Below, in pieces: positions 53,962 to 64,000 of a stretch of DNA of 64,000 nucleotides. Origin of the DNA: Gillisella taibaishanensis (GTDB lineage: Bacteria > Pseudomonadota > Alphaproteobacteria > Rhizobiales > Rhizobiaceae). The stretch is taken from contig NZ_MKIN01000018.1 of the NCBI RefSeq assembly GCF_001938985.1, forward strand, positions 1 through 64,000, read 5' to 3'. The number at the start of each line of letters is the position of its first letter. Within the stretch, counting starts at the first letter, position 1. The translations under genes were made by a program, and so were the position numbers. Below the pieces are notes generated by a model, which worked only from the letters and a program-made list of their open reading frames with translations, ran no database searches and was not told the origin of the DNA.

Positions 53962-56451
53962 ATGCCCGATCTTCTGCTTGAACTCCGCTCCGAGGAAATC
54001 CCCGCCCGCATGCAGCGCAAGGCGGCGGGCGATCTGAAAAAGCTGGTGACCGATGCGCTGGTTGATGCGGGCCTGACCTATGAAGGTGCGCGCGAATACT
54101 GGACGCCGCGCCGGCTGACCCTCGATATCAGGGGGCTTACGGCCCGCTCTGCCGATGTCAAGGAAGAGCGCAAGGGCCCGAGCGTTTCGGCGCCGGAAAA
54201 GGCCATCGAAGGCTTTTTGCGCGGGGCAGGGCTTGCCTCCATCGATCAGGCCGTGGTGAAGAGCGACCCGAAGAAGGGTGATTTCTACGTCGCGATGATC
54301 GACAAGCCCGGCCGCTCGGCCGAGGAAATCATCACCGATGTCATGCCCGGCATCATCCGCACTTTCCCCTGGCCAAAGAGCATGCGCTCCGGCCCGGCCT
54401 CCATGCCAAAGGGCTCCCGCTTTGCCGGCATCGAGGGCAAGGGCTCGGAAAGCCTGCGCTGGGTGAGGCCGCTGCAATCGATCGTCTGCACCTTCGGCTC
54501 CGAACATGACGAGGTCGTGGTCATTCCCTTCGAGATCGACGGGATTACTGCGTCCAACATCACCTATGGCCATCGCTTCCACGCGCCTGATGCCATCACC
54601 GTGCGCCGCTTCGACGATTACGTCTCGAACCTGGAAAAGGCCAAGGTGATCCTCGACGCCGAGCGCCGCAAGGACATCATCCTGCACGACGCCCGCGATG
54701 TCGCCTTTGCCAATGGTCTCGATCTGGTCGAGGACGAGGGCCTGCTGGAAGAAGTCTCGGGCCTGGTCGAATATCCGCAGGTGCTGCTCGGCACGTTCGA
54801 GGACGACTATCTGTCGATCCCGGCCGAAATCATCCGCCTGACCATCAAGACCAACCAGAAGTGTTTCGTCACCCGTCCGGTTGGCGACACGGAAAAGCTG
54901 TCGAACCATTTCATCCTGATTTCCAACATCGCTGCCCATGACGGCGGCAAGGAAATCATCCATGGTAATGGCAAGGTCGTGCGTGCCCGCCTGTCGGATG
55001 CCCTGCATTTCTGGAAACGTGACCAGGGCAACCTGCCGGATCTGGAAACGCTGACTGCGTCTGCCGCAAAATTCGACCTCGACGTGAAAAAGCCGCTCGA
55101 CCAGCGCATGGCCAAGCTCGACGCGCTGAATGTCACCTTCCACGCCAAGCTCGGCACCCAGGGCGAGCGGGTCACGCGCATCCGGGCGCTGGCTAAGGTT
55201 CTGGCTCCCATTGTTGGCGCTGACGAGGCACTGGTCGATCGCGCCGTGGTTCTCGCCAAGGCCGATCTGCGCACCGAAGCCGTTGGCGAATTCCCCGAGC
55301 TTCAAGGCCTGATGGGCCGCAAATATGCAGCGCTTCAGGGCGAGGATGCCAGCGTTGCTGCCGCCATCGAGGATCACTACAAGCCGCAAGGCCCCTCCGA
55401 CCGCCTGCCCTCGGACAAGGTGGCGATCACCGTGGCCCTGGCCGACAAGCTGGATACGCTGGTTGGATTCTGGGCCATCGATGAGAAGCCGACAGGGTCG
55501 AAGGACCCGTTTGCGCTGAGACGTGCGGCGCTGGGTGTGGTGCGAATTCTGCTGGAGAAGGGAATTCGGCTTAGCTTAATAAGGGCGTTCACAAGTCCGT
55601 TGGTCGATTTCTTCGTCGCGCAGCAAATCCAGTCTTCTGGTGAACATCTTGCCGCCGCAGATAAATTAGCCAGCATTGGTTTGTTGGAAGAAAATTCGAG
55701 AAAAGAAGTCTACGAGCGCCTTGTTGGCGGGTCTGGGTTTGAAGCTCTGGTTGATGCAACCGGTCCGATGGCATGGGATATCTCGATATCGCTCCTCTCC
55801 TTCTTCCACGACCGCCTGAAAGTCTATCTCCGCGACCAGGGCGCTCGCCATGATATCATCGACGCTGTGCTCGCCGCCCCCTCAGCCGGCCCTGCGGGCC
55901 ACCTTCTCCCCGCTGGGGAGAAGAGGGAGCAAAGTGCTGCGGTATCGGCCTCCTCTCCCCAGCGGGGAGAGGGAAGCGATGCGGTGCGGCAGTCGCCAGC
56001 AGCGCAGGGTGAGGGGGCTTTCTCTGCCGCCGACGATCTGCTGATGGTCGCCCGCCGCGCCGAAGCCCTCACGGCCTTCATCACGTCTGAAGACGGCAAG
56101 AACCTGCTGGCCGGCACCAAGCGCGCCACCCAGCTGCTGGCCGCCGAGGAAAAGAAGGGGACCGTCGTCGCTGATAGCGTCTCCGAGCAGCTGTTGAAGC
56201 TCGACGCCGAGAAGGCGCTCCATGCTGCCATCGTGCAGGCCACCAAGGCAGCGGCCGAGGCCGTCGCGCAGGAAGACTTCCGCTCCGCCATGCAGGCGCT
56301 CTCGACGCTGCGTGCACCCGTCGACACATTCTTCGAGGATGTACTTGTCAATGACGAGGACGCCGCGATCCGCGCCAATCGTCTGGCGCTGTTGAAGGCG
56401 ATCCGCGAGGCAACCGGCACGGTCGCGGACTTCTCGAAAATCGCGGGTTAA
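53962..56451 (+). CDS. glyS: Glycine--tRNA ligase beta subunit, with two in-frame extra segments
   Basis: The beta subunit binds tRNA-Gly. The start [25 protein letters not shown] and later [20 protein letters not shown] and [11 protein letters not shown] fit GlyS. At 829 residues it is longer than the usual ~690-720. Two parts appear extra: residues ~534-612 (AT-rich codons) and ~639-686, a translated palindromic repeat (55876-56018). The frame stays open through both, and conserved sequence resumes at [17 protein letters not shown]. Function is probably retained. Confidence 0.93.
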   Translation: MPDLLLELRSEEIPARMQRKAAGDLKKLVTDALVDAGLTYEGAREYWTPRRLTLDIRGLTARSADVKEERKGPSVSAPEKAIEGFLRGAGLASIDQAVVKSDPKKGDFYVAMIDKPGRSAEEIITDVMPGIIRTFPWPKSMRSGPASMPKGSRFAGIEGKGSESLRWVRPLQSIVCTFGSEHDEVVVIPFEIDGITASNITYGHRFHAPDAITVRRFDDYVSNLEKAKVILDAERRKDIILHDARDVAFANGLDLVEDEGLLEEVSGLVEYPQVLLGTFEDDYLSIPAEIIRLTIKTNQKCFVTRPVGDTEKLSNHFILISNIAAHDGGKEIIHGNGKVVRARLSDALHFWKRDQGNLPDLETLTASAAKFDLDVKKPLDQRMAKLDALNVTFHAKLGTQGERVTRIRALAKVLAPIVGADEALVDRAVVLAKADLRTEAVGEFPELQGLMGRKYAALQGEDASVAAAIEDHYKPQGPSDRLPSDKVAITVALADKLDTLVGFWAIDEKPTGSKDPFALRRAALGVVRILLEKGIRLSLIRAFTSPLVDFFVAQQIQSSGEHLAAADKLASIGLLEENSRKEVYERLVGGSGFEALVDATGPMAWDISISLLSFFHDRLKVYLRDQGARHDIIDAVLAAPSAGPAGHLLPAGEKREQSAAVSASSPQRGEGSDAVRQSPAAQGEGAFSAADDLLMVARRAEALTAFITSEDGKNLLAGTKRATQLLAAEEKKGTVVADSVSEQLLKLDAEKALHAAIVQATKAAAEAVAQEDFRSAMQALSTLRAPVDTFFEDVLVNDEDAAIRANRLALLKAIREATGTVADFSKIAG
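55876..56018. repeat. Palindromic repeat inserted in-frame in glyS
   Basis: The ends GCCCCCTCA and TGAGGGGGC are complementary, and inside are two further facing copies of CTCCCCGCTGGGGAG/CTCCCCAGCGGGGAG. It resembles the CCTTCTCCCCG...GGGGAGAAGG intergenic elements of rhizobia, but here it is translated as part of GlyS. Confidence 0.8.
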
Positions 56452-56469
56452 CCGGATGGCGGGCGCGAT

Positions 56470-56919
56470 ATGGACAAAATCCTGATCAGCGCCTGTCTGA
56501 TGGGCCTGCCGGTCCGCTACGATGGCAAGGGCAAACCGCTTTCCCATGCGTTGATCGCCCGCTGGCGTGATGAAGGCCGGCTGGTGGTGTTCTGTCCGGA
56601 ACAGGCCGGCGGCCTGCCAACCCCACGTCCACCGGCGGAAATCGAGCAGGGCGGCACTGGCGAGGATGTGCTGGCGGGTCGTGCCCGTGTCATGGAAAAC
56701 ACGGGGCGTGATGCCAGCGCTGAGTTTATCGCTGGCGGGAACAAGGCCGTCGAGCTGGCGAGGCAACAGAACTGCCGCTTTGCCCTCTTGATCGCCGGCA
56801 GCCCCTCCTGCGGCTCCGGCTTCGGCGTCACGGCCGCGCTGCTGAAGCGGGCGGGGATCGCGGTGTTCAGCCCTGATGGAATTGACGCTTTGGAGGCAGA
56901 GCTTTCAAACGGGTCTTGA
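56470..56919 (+). CDS. DUF523 protein with shortened core
   Basis: Begins KILISACLMGLPVRYDGKGK, the DUF523 (YbbK-like) start, and has the SPSCG motif at 111-115. The usual ~14-residue segment between SPSCG and GVTAALL (IYDG...FSG) is absent: it reads SPSCGSGFGVTAALL. Function is unknown. 149 residues, 18 bp after glyS. Confidence 0.85.
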   Translation: MDKILISACLMGLPVRYDGKGKPLSHALIARWRDEGRLVVFCPEQAGGLPTPRPPAEIEQGGTGEDVLAGRARVMENTGRDASAEFIAGGNKAVELARQQNCRFALLIAGSPSCGSGFGVTAALLKRAGIAVFSPDGIDALEAELSNGS

Positions 56920-56925
56920 TTGGTG

Positions 56926-57008
56926 TTTGTAAGGTTCAGATTAAGCCAGACGACACGATATTCTCTCGTCTTCGTCTGCTTTTCGAGAAAATCAGGCTCT
57001 ACTGACAA
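56926..57008. repeat. Degenerate inverse copy of the 62.2-kb element
   Basis: TTTGTAAGGTTCAGATT...TCTTCGTCTGCTTTTCGAG...CTGACAA aligns with the reverse complement of 62170-62275 across its whole length, with scattered changes. One palindrome arm is degraded. Confidence 0.65.
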
Positions 57009-57020
57009 CCACACACAAAA

Positions 57021-57048
57021 GCCGCCGGATTTCTCCGGCGGCTTTTGT
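57021..57048. terminator. Bidirectional terminator between DUF523 and chemoreceptor genes
   Basis: GCCGCCGGA-TTTC-TCCGGCGGC (9-bp stem) has AAAA before and TTTTGTTTT after, so it can end both convergent transcripts. Confidence 0.85.
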
Positions 57049-57065
57049 TTTGGGAGTGATGTGCT

Positions 57066-58931
<1,866 letters not shown>

Positions 58932-59063
58932 CTATAGTTGTATCTGCTAAAAAAAGAGTGAACACAAAGACTTATTGCTCTCTATGAGAGCTGAAAACCA
59001 AGAATTATCGCGTTAAAGTTGCGGTACTGATGTCGCTGATGGAAAGCTGGAGCGATGGCCCAC

Positions 59064-59519
59064 TTATTTCAGGCGCAGCTGCAGGCTATTTCCATCGAGT
59101 GGAACCGGCTTGTCGACGGCTGCGGTCGTGGCCGCTGGATCGACGCCGTCTCCGGCAAGGCCGACCAGCTGGTCGCCGTGATCGAGCCAGCCATCGGCTT
59201 TGTTGACGAAGGTGACCGGCGAGCCACCCCGCCAGGCTTCGGTGCGCAATAACTGTTTGCGGCCGTTCGTATCGCGCAGTTCGATGCGCTGCGTCCCCTC
59301 GGGCAGGGCCTCGGCTTGCACCTGCGGCAGGGTCTTTGTCGGCTCGGCTGCCTTCGCCTCAGCAGGGCAATCGGCGCAGGTTACGATGGTGACGCTCGGC
59401 GTTGGCCGCTCGCCACCGCCGATCCGTTCGATTGACGACGCTGCAGCAGTCGCGGCGAGACCCGGTAGCGCAGGAGCAACGGAAAGGAGGGCAACGGAAA
59501 GGGCGATGACGACACGCAT
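59064..59519 (-). CDS. Secreted HPE1-like domain protein (putative plant virulence effector-like)
   Basis: A signal peptide (MRVVIALSVALLSVAPALPG) precedes VTIVTCADCP, QRIELRDTNGRKQLLRTEAW and RGGSPVTFVNKADGW. As I recall, this pattern is annotated in rhizobia as HPE1-like. The effector name should not be taken as proven function. 151 residues from the ATG at 59519. It has a conserved Cys pair (CADC). Upstream frame to 59600 lacks the signal peptide. Confidence 0.6.
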   Translation of the reverse strand: MRVVIALSVALLSVAPALPGLAATAAASSIERIGGGERPTPSVTIVTCADCPAEAKAAEPTKTLPQVQAEALPEGTQRIELRDTNGRKQLLRTEAWRGGSPVTFVNKADGWLDHGDQLVGLAGDGVDPAATTAAVDKPVPLDGNSLQLRLK

Positions 59520-59626
59520 GACGGCTCCTCGGATAATCTGCGAGGAGATTAGTCCGGGAAGATTGCCACGCGGTGAGCGGCAAAGCTCGAATTTTAACAA
59601 TTACCCGTTTTGGGTCAGGATTTGGA

Positions 59627-60907
59627 TCAGGATTGAGAGCCGGTTTCCCGGGCAATCGCCCGCCAGCCGATATCGCTGCGGCAAAAGCCGTTGCTCCAGT
59701 CGACCTGGCCTGCCAGAGCATAAGCGGCCTTCTGCGCTTCGGCTACGGTCGTGCCGCGGGCGGTAACGTTCAGCACGCGCCCGCCGGTCGCAACCAGCTG
59801 CCCATCCTTGAGGGCCGTGCCGGCATGAAAGACCTTGGCTTCACTGGTTGCGGCGGGCAGGGCTGATATCGGCGTGTTCTTCTCATAGCTGCCGGGATAG
59901 CCCTTGGAAGCGAGAACCACCGTCAGGGCCGGATCGTCGTGCCATTCCGCCTTGACCTGATCGAGCGTGCCGGTGGCGCAGGCATGCAGCAGCGGCAGCA
60001 GATCGCTTTTCAGCCGCATCATCAGCACCTGGCATTCGGGATCGCCGAAGCGGACATTGTATTCGATCAGTTCCGGGCCCTTCTCCGTGATCATCAGGCC
60101 GGCGAAGAACACGCCGGAAAAGGGCATGCCGAGCTCTGCCATGCCGCGCATGGTCGGCTCTATGATCTCGCTCAGCGTCCGCTCGACCAGATCGGGCGTC
60201 ATCACGGGGGCGGGCGAATAGGCGCCCATACCGCCGGTGTTCGGGCCGGTATCGCCATCGCCGACCCGCTTGTGGTCCTGGGCGGTGGCGAGCGGCAAAA
60301 GCGTTTTGCCGTCGCAGAGGCAGAAGAAGCTCGCTTCCTCGCCATCGAGGAAGGCCTCGACCACCACTTCGGCACCGGCAGCGCCGAAGGCGCCTTCGAA
60401 ACAATCGTCGACAGCAGAAAGCGCCTCATCCAGCGTCATCGCCACGGTCACGCCTTTGCCAGCGGCCAGCCCATCGGCCTTGATGACGATCGGTGCGCCC
60501 TGCTCGCGAATATAGGCCTTGGCCTTCGGTGCATTGTTGAAGCGCTGATAGGCGCCGGTCGGAATGTTGAAGCGGGCGCAGATATCCTTGGTGAAGCCCT
60601 TGGAACCCTCCAGCTGGGCAGCGGCCGCAGAAGGGCCGAAGACCGCAAGGCCAGCGGCGCGCAGCGCATCGGCAAGGCCTGCAACCAAGGGTGCTTCCGG
60701 CCCGACCACGACGAAATCGACCGCCTTGTCCTTGCAGAAACCTACGACTGCTTGGTGATCGTCGATATCGAGGCTGACCAGCTCGGCATGTTCACCGATG
60801 CCGGGATTGCCGGGCGCGGCGTAGAAGGCGCCGATCAGCGGCGATTGTGCCAGCTTCCACGCCAGGGCATGTTCGCGTCCACCCGAACCGATCAGCAGAA
60901 TATTCAT
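59627..60907 (-). CDS. purD: Phosphoribosylamine--glycine ligase (GAR synthetase)
   Basis: PurD joins glycine to phosphoribosylamine in purine synthesis. Begins [20 protein letters not shown]; the ATP-grasp motifs include [28 protein letters not shown] and [12 protein letters not shown]. 426 residues is usual. The frame is open upstream to 61594, but that part overlaps the acyltransferase gene and has no family similarity. Confidence 0.97.
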   Translation of the reverse strand: MNILLIGSGGREHALAWKLAQSPLIGAFYAAPGNPGIGEHAELVSLDIDDHQAVVGFCKDKAVDFVVVGPEAPLVAGLADALRAAGLAVFGPSAAAAQLEGSKGFTKDICARFNIPTGAYQRFNNAPKAKAYIREQGAPIVIKADGLAAGKGVTVAMTLDEALSAVDDCFEGAFGAAGAEVVVEAFLDGEEASFFCLCDGKTLLPLATAQDHKRVGDGDTGPNTGGMGAYSPAPVMTPDLVERTLSEIIEPTMRGMAELGMPFSGVFFAGLMITEKGPELIEYNVRFGDPECQVLMMRLKSDLLPLLHACATGTLDQVKAEWHDDPALTVVLASKGYPGSYEKNTPISALPAATSEAKVFHAGTALKDGQLVATGGRVLNVTARGTTVAEAQKAAYALAGQVDWSNGFCRSDIGWRAIARETGSQS

Positions 60908-60960
60908 CGCGCGCCTCTCCAGAAAACCTGCCCGGCGGTTAGGGTAGGTGGATGCAAAGG

Positions 60961-62037
60961 TCAAGAGGAAAGCGGTTGAACGAGCTTTGCTTGGGGATGG
61001 CGGGCTTTCCAAGCGCCGATAAGCCACCGGCGCGACGGCTTTTCGATCAGGTGGTAGCTCAGCGTTGCCGCAATCAGGCTTGCCACGATCATCAGGAGGG
61101 CGGAGAGCCAGCCGGGGAGGGCGGTGCCGAAGCCCGCGCGGATCAGGGTGAGCGTCAGGAAGCTCACGGGCATGTGGAAGAGATAGAGCGAGAAACTGAT
61201 GCGGCCGAGAAACCTGAGCGGTGAGGCGGCGAGCACAGCCCTGGACACGGGCGCTTCGCAGGCGGCGAGATAGACGATGACGGTGGCAACGAGCGCCGTC
61301 GACACACCCCAGAACGTGTCCACCTGAACCGCAGTGGCGGACGCGCTCAGAAAGAGGTCTTTGCCGACAAAGAACAGCGCGAGAAGGGCGAGCACCGCAA
61401 GACCCGTGAGGGCATTTGCGGGCCGTAGAATGCCTGTCGCAAACAGCCTGCCTGCCAGCGCACCAAACAGGAAATAGGGGATTTTCGACAGCAGCACGAT
61501 GCCGGGGCCGGGAAAGCCGAAATAAAAGGCGACTGCGAAAGCGAGGACCAGCAGGCCAATCAGGCCCTTTCGACGGGCCGGATGTTCGACACACAGCCAG
61601 AGGATCAGGAAGAAAAGGTAAAACTGGATTTCCGGCGGCACCGACCAGAACACGCCGGTCGAGCCCAGCATGACGAGATGCCTGACGATCTCGACGGCAC
61701 CCAGCACTGGTTGGATATAGCCGAGTGCCGGCAGGTGCGAGAGCGCGATCACCAGCAGCACAGCCACCAGATAGACCGGATAGATCCGCACGAAGCGATG
61801 CACGAGATAATCGGCAACGGCAGCGCGGGTGAAGGCTTTGCCGCCATAAAGATGCGCCATCAGGAAGCCGCTCAGCGAAAAGAACAGCGCCACCGAGGGA
61901 TCGCCGACCAGAAGGGCGGGCATGCTGATGCCTGTGAGCAGCGGCATATGTGAAATGACCACCGCAAAGGCGGCAAAGCCGCGCAATCCGTCCAGGCTTT
62001 CGATATACTGGCCTTTGCCGCCTTGCTTCTGGTCCAT
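60961..62037 (-). CDS. Acyltransferase-3 (OafA/NodX-type) membrane protein
   Basis: The family start [21 protein letters not shown] carries the conserved RG and catalytic His. About ten membrane helices follow, with [14 protein letters not shown] and the C-terminal [15 protein letters not shown] and [11 protein letters not shown]. It probably O-acetylates a cell-surface polysaccharide or lipid; the acceptor is unknown. 358 residues. It sits 53 bp before purD on the same strand. Confidence 0.92.
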   Translation of the reverse strand: MDQKQGGKGQYIESLDGLRGFAAFAVVISHMPLLTGISMPALLVGDPSVALFFSLSGFLMAHLYGGKAFTRAAVADYLVHRFVRIYPVYLVAVLLVIALSHLPALGYIQPVLGAVEIVRHLVMLGSTGVFWSVPPEIQFYLFFLILWLCVEHPARRKGLIGLLVLAFAVAFYFGFPGPGIVLLSKIPYFLFGALAGRLFATGILRPANALTGLAVLALLALFFVGKDLFLSASATAVQVDTFWGVSTALVATVIVYLAACEAPVSRAVLAASPLRFLGRISFSLYLFHMPVSFLTLTLIRAGFGTALPGWLSALLMIVASLIAATLSYHLIEKPSRRWLIGAWKARHPQAKLVQPLSS

Positions 62038-62366
62038 ATTAACAGTCGTCCCCGATAAGCCCCGTCTCGTTTCGAACTATAGACGGGGCCGGTCAAAAGA
62101 GAATGCTCATAAATGGTTAACCCTGTCAGAGGGCTGATTTCCCGGTTCGATGGTTAACCGGCAAGGCTAGAGTTTGTCAGGGAAAAGTGGAATCCGGTTT
62201 TCCCGAAAAGACAAACGAAAACAGAAGAATCTAGGGTCTGTCAGGTTCAATCTGAACCTGACAGACCCTAGATTGCGGCTTGCTTTCCTGTGGAACCCGG
62301 TGCTTGGCTGTTGTCTTGCCCGATTGGCCGACTACAGTCGCGCGGCAAATTTCAGAAGGAAGACCC
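62038..62366. other. Region between divergent acyltransferase and tex genes
   Basis: 329 bases. They hold the dispersed repeat that runs from ~62170 to 62273, including a perfect 21-bp inverted repeat. No small gene was seen. Confidence 0.65.
62170..62273. repeat. Dispersed element ending in a perfect 21-bp palindrome
   Basis: The left half has GGGAAAAGTGGAATCCGGTT and TTCCCG, which can pair. The right half is an exact inverted repeat with arms 62229-62249 and 62253-62273 (ATCTAGGGTCTGTCAGGTTC... against its complement) around a 3-base ATC loop. The pair could form a strong cruciform or hairpin about 95 bp before tex. Confidence 0.85.
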
Positions 62367-64000
62367 ATGGCCGACGACATCAAATCCATCGCCGCAATCA
62401 TCGCGGGCGAGATCAATGCCAGGCCGGACCAGGTCGTTTCCGCCGTGGATCTCTTGGATGGCGGCGCTACCGTTCCCTTCATCGCCCGTTACCGCAAGGA
62501 AGTCACCGGCGGCCTCGACGATACGCAATTGCGCAACCTGGCCGAACGGCTGACCTATCTGCGCGAGCTCGGTGCGCGGCGCAAAGCCATCGTCGACAGC
62601 ATTGTCTCCCAGGATAAGATGAGCGACGATCTTGCCTTGAAGATCGCCCGCGCCACGACCAAGGCCGAGCTGGAAGATCTCTATCTGCCCTATAAGCCGA
62701 AGCGCCGCACCCGCGCTGAAATCGCCCGCGAAAAGGGGCTGGGACCTTTGGCCGAGGCGATCTGGGCCGACCGAACGGTCGATCCGGCCAAGTTGGCGGA
62801 GGCTTATGTGAAGGGTGAGGTTGCCGATGTGAAGGCCGCTCTCGAAGGCGCGCGCGACATCGTCGCCGAGACCATGGCGGAAAATGCCGATCTCCTGAAG
62901 AGCCTGCGCAACTATCTGAAGGATAAGGCGATCCTCTATTCGAAGGTGGTCGACGGCAAGCAGGCGACAGGCGAAAAATTCGCCGATTATTTCGATCATT
63001 CCGAGCGTTGGGCGACGGTGCCGGGCCACCGGGCGCTGGCCATGCTGCGCGGCTGGAACGAGGAAGTGCTGACGCTGACCATAGAGGCTGACCGGGACGA
63101 TGTCTCGCCGGTCAAGCCGGCCCAGCAGACGATGGCGCTGGCTTTCGGCATCAGCAACAAAGGCCCGGCCGACAAGTGGCTGATGGAGGTTGCTGGCTGG
63201 ACCTGGCGGGTGAAGCTGTCGATGTCGCTATCGCTCGACCTGATGCGCGAGCTTCGCGAACGCGCCGAGGAAGAGGCGATCCATGTCTTTGCCCGCAATC
63301 TCAAGGACCTACTGCTCGCCGCACCGGCCGGCTCACGCCCGACCATGGGGCTTGATCCGGGCATCCGCACCGGCGTCAAAGTGGCTGTCGTCGATGGTAC
63401 CGGCAAGGTGCTGGAGACTACGACCGTCTATCCTTTCCCGCCGAAAAACGATATCCGCGGCACTCAGGCGGAACTGGCCAGCCTGATCCGCAAGCATGGT
63501 GTCGATCTCATTGCCATCGGCAATGGTACCGGCAGCCGCGAGACCGAAAAGCTGGTGGCTGACATGCTGGCGAACCTACCAGCATCCTCGCAAAACGGGG
63601 GAGGCCAGAAGCCGACCAAGGTGATCGTGTCGGAGGCCGGTGCTTCGGTCTATTCGGCCTCTGAGCTGGCTGCCAAGGAATTTCCCAATCTTGATGTGTC
63701 ACTGCGCGGTGCCGTCTCGATTGCCCGGCGCCTGCAGGACCCGCTGGCCGAACTCGTCAAGATCGATCCGAAGTCGATCGGCGTCGGCCAGTACCAGCAC
63801 GATGTCGACCAGGGCAAGCTTGGTCGCTCGCTGGACGGCGTGGTCGAAGACGCCGTGAATGCTGTCGGTGTCGATCTCAATACGGCGTCTGCGCCGCTGC
63901 TTGCCCGGGTGTCCGGCCTTGGCGGCTCGATTGCGGAGGCCATCGTTGCCCATCGCGATCAGACCGGGCCGTTTTCCACCCGCAAGGACCTGATGAAGGT
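62367..64000 (+). CDS. tex: RNA-binding transcription accessory protein Tex (partial)
   Basis: Begins MADDIKSIAAIIAGEINARP after GAAGGAAG. The N-terminal Tex core has VPFIARYRKEVTGGLDD and DLYLPYKPKRRTRA; the YqgF/RNase-H-like domain starts MGLDPGIRTGVKVAVVDG near residue 329; a helix-hairpin-helix region (LNTASAPLLARVSGLGGS) lies at the end. About 545 residues are inside the window; the C-terminal S1 domain of this ~770-residue family would lie beyond it. Confidence 0.96.
   Translation, partial: MADDIKSIAAIIAGEINARPDQVVSAVDLLDGGATVPFIARYRKEVTGGLDDTQLRNLAERLTYLRELGARRKAIVDSIVSQDKMSDDLALKIARATTKAELEDLYLPYKPKRRTRAEIAREKGLGPLAEAIWADRTVDPAKLAEAYVKGEVADVKAALEGARDIVAETMAENADLLKSLRNYLKDKAILYSKVVDGKQATGEKFADYFDHSERWATVPGHRALAMLRGWNEEVLTLTIEADRDDVSPVKPAQQTMALAFGISNKGPADKWLMEVAGWTWRVKLSMSLSLDLMRELRERAEEEAIHVFARNLKDLLLAAPAGSRPTMGLDPGIRTGVKVAVVDGTGKVLETTTVYPFPPKNDIRGTQAELASLIRKHGVDLIAIGNGTGSRETEKLVADMLANLPASSQNGGGQKPTKVIVSEAGASVYSASELAAKEFPNLDVSLRGAVSIARRLQDPLAELVKIDPKSIGVGQYQHDVDQGKLGRSLDGVVEDAVNAVGVDLNTASAPLLARVSGLGGSIAEAIVAHRDQTGPFSTRKDLMK

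Noticed and set aside
60908..61594. N-terminal extension of the purD frame
   Set aside because: PurD has a clear start at 60907, and the extension is antisense-free only by chance, overlapping the acyltransferase gene in another frame with no domain similarity.

Overview
This window looks like a piece of the main chromosome of a rhizobial alphaproteobacterium, most likely Rhizobiaceae (Agrobacterium/Allorhizobium/Rhizobium group). The reasons are the high-GC coding style, the gene order pmbA - inositol-monophosphatase-like - DUF4170 - waaA - HAD - lpxK with DUF2093 and mutL next to it, the F0 operon atpI-atpB-atpE-atpF'-atpF with two b-type subunits, an HWE-family histidine kinase, an HPE1-like secreted protein, and several families of short palindromic intergenic repeats that I associate with rhizobia. 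Almost all genes are housekeeping genes. No prophage, complete insertion sequence, CRISPR array or rRNA operon was seen. The only RNA gene I can support is one tRNA-Gln(CTG).

Layout. 0-4.3 kb: end of an unknown membrane protein, a small integrase-like remnant, tRNA-Gln, a Ppx/GppA phosphatase with a long low-complexity N-terminus, rlmE, and a frameshifted VOC gene. 4.3-7.6 kb: a GGDEF-EAL protein and a PAS-receiver protein, both on the minus strand. 8.2-16.3 kb: mutL, DUF2093, and a minus-strand envelope cluster (pmbA to lpxK). 16.5-26 kb: CPA2 antiporter, patatin, rsmD, a tailed pseudouridine synthase, tadA, a Tat-exported metallo-hydrolase, an MFS exporter and a PRC-barrel protein. 26.2-31.5 kb: SMP-30 protein, a LuxR-type regulator beside a NrtA/NasS-like sensor, and Mrp. 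31.8-37.8 kb: corA, kup and the F0 ATP synthase operon. 37.9-46 kb: rnhB, radical SAM protein, glycosyltransferase-like protein, moaB, ispE, a TPR protein and a polyprenyl diphosphate synthase. 46-56.9 kb: DUF2007, a tRNA methyltransferase-like protein, S49 peptidase, HWE kinase, then glyQ and glyS separated by three other genes including an aroA, and DUF523. 57-64 kb: chemoreceptor, HPE1-like protein, purD, acyltransferase and the first part of tex.

How the genes connect. waaA and lpxK both act in Kdo2-lipid A assembly and lie in one tightly overlapping transcription unit. ispE and the polyprenyl synthase sit two genes apart and act at the start and near the end of isoprenoid/quinone side-chain synthesis. 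rlmE, rsmD, the RluB-like enzyme, tadA and the TrmN6-like enzyme form a scattered RNA-modification set. The GGDEF-EAL and PAS-receiver proteins may form a c-di-GMP signalling pair.

The items most worth a second look are the LuxR-type regulator beside a cytosolic NrtA/NasS-like protein (27.7-29.8 kb), two unusual in-frame segments in glyS including a translated palindromic repeat, the disrupted glyQ-glyS locus, and several dispersed repeat families. No strong evidence for a wholly new defence or mobile system was found.
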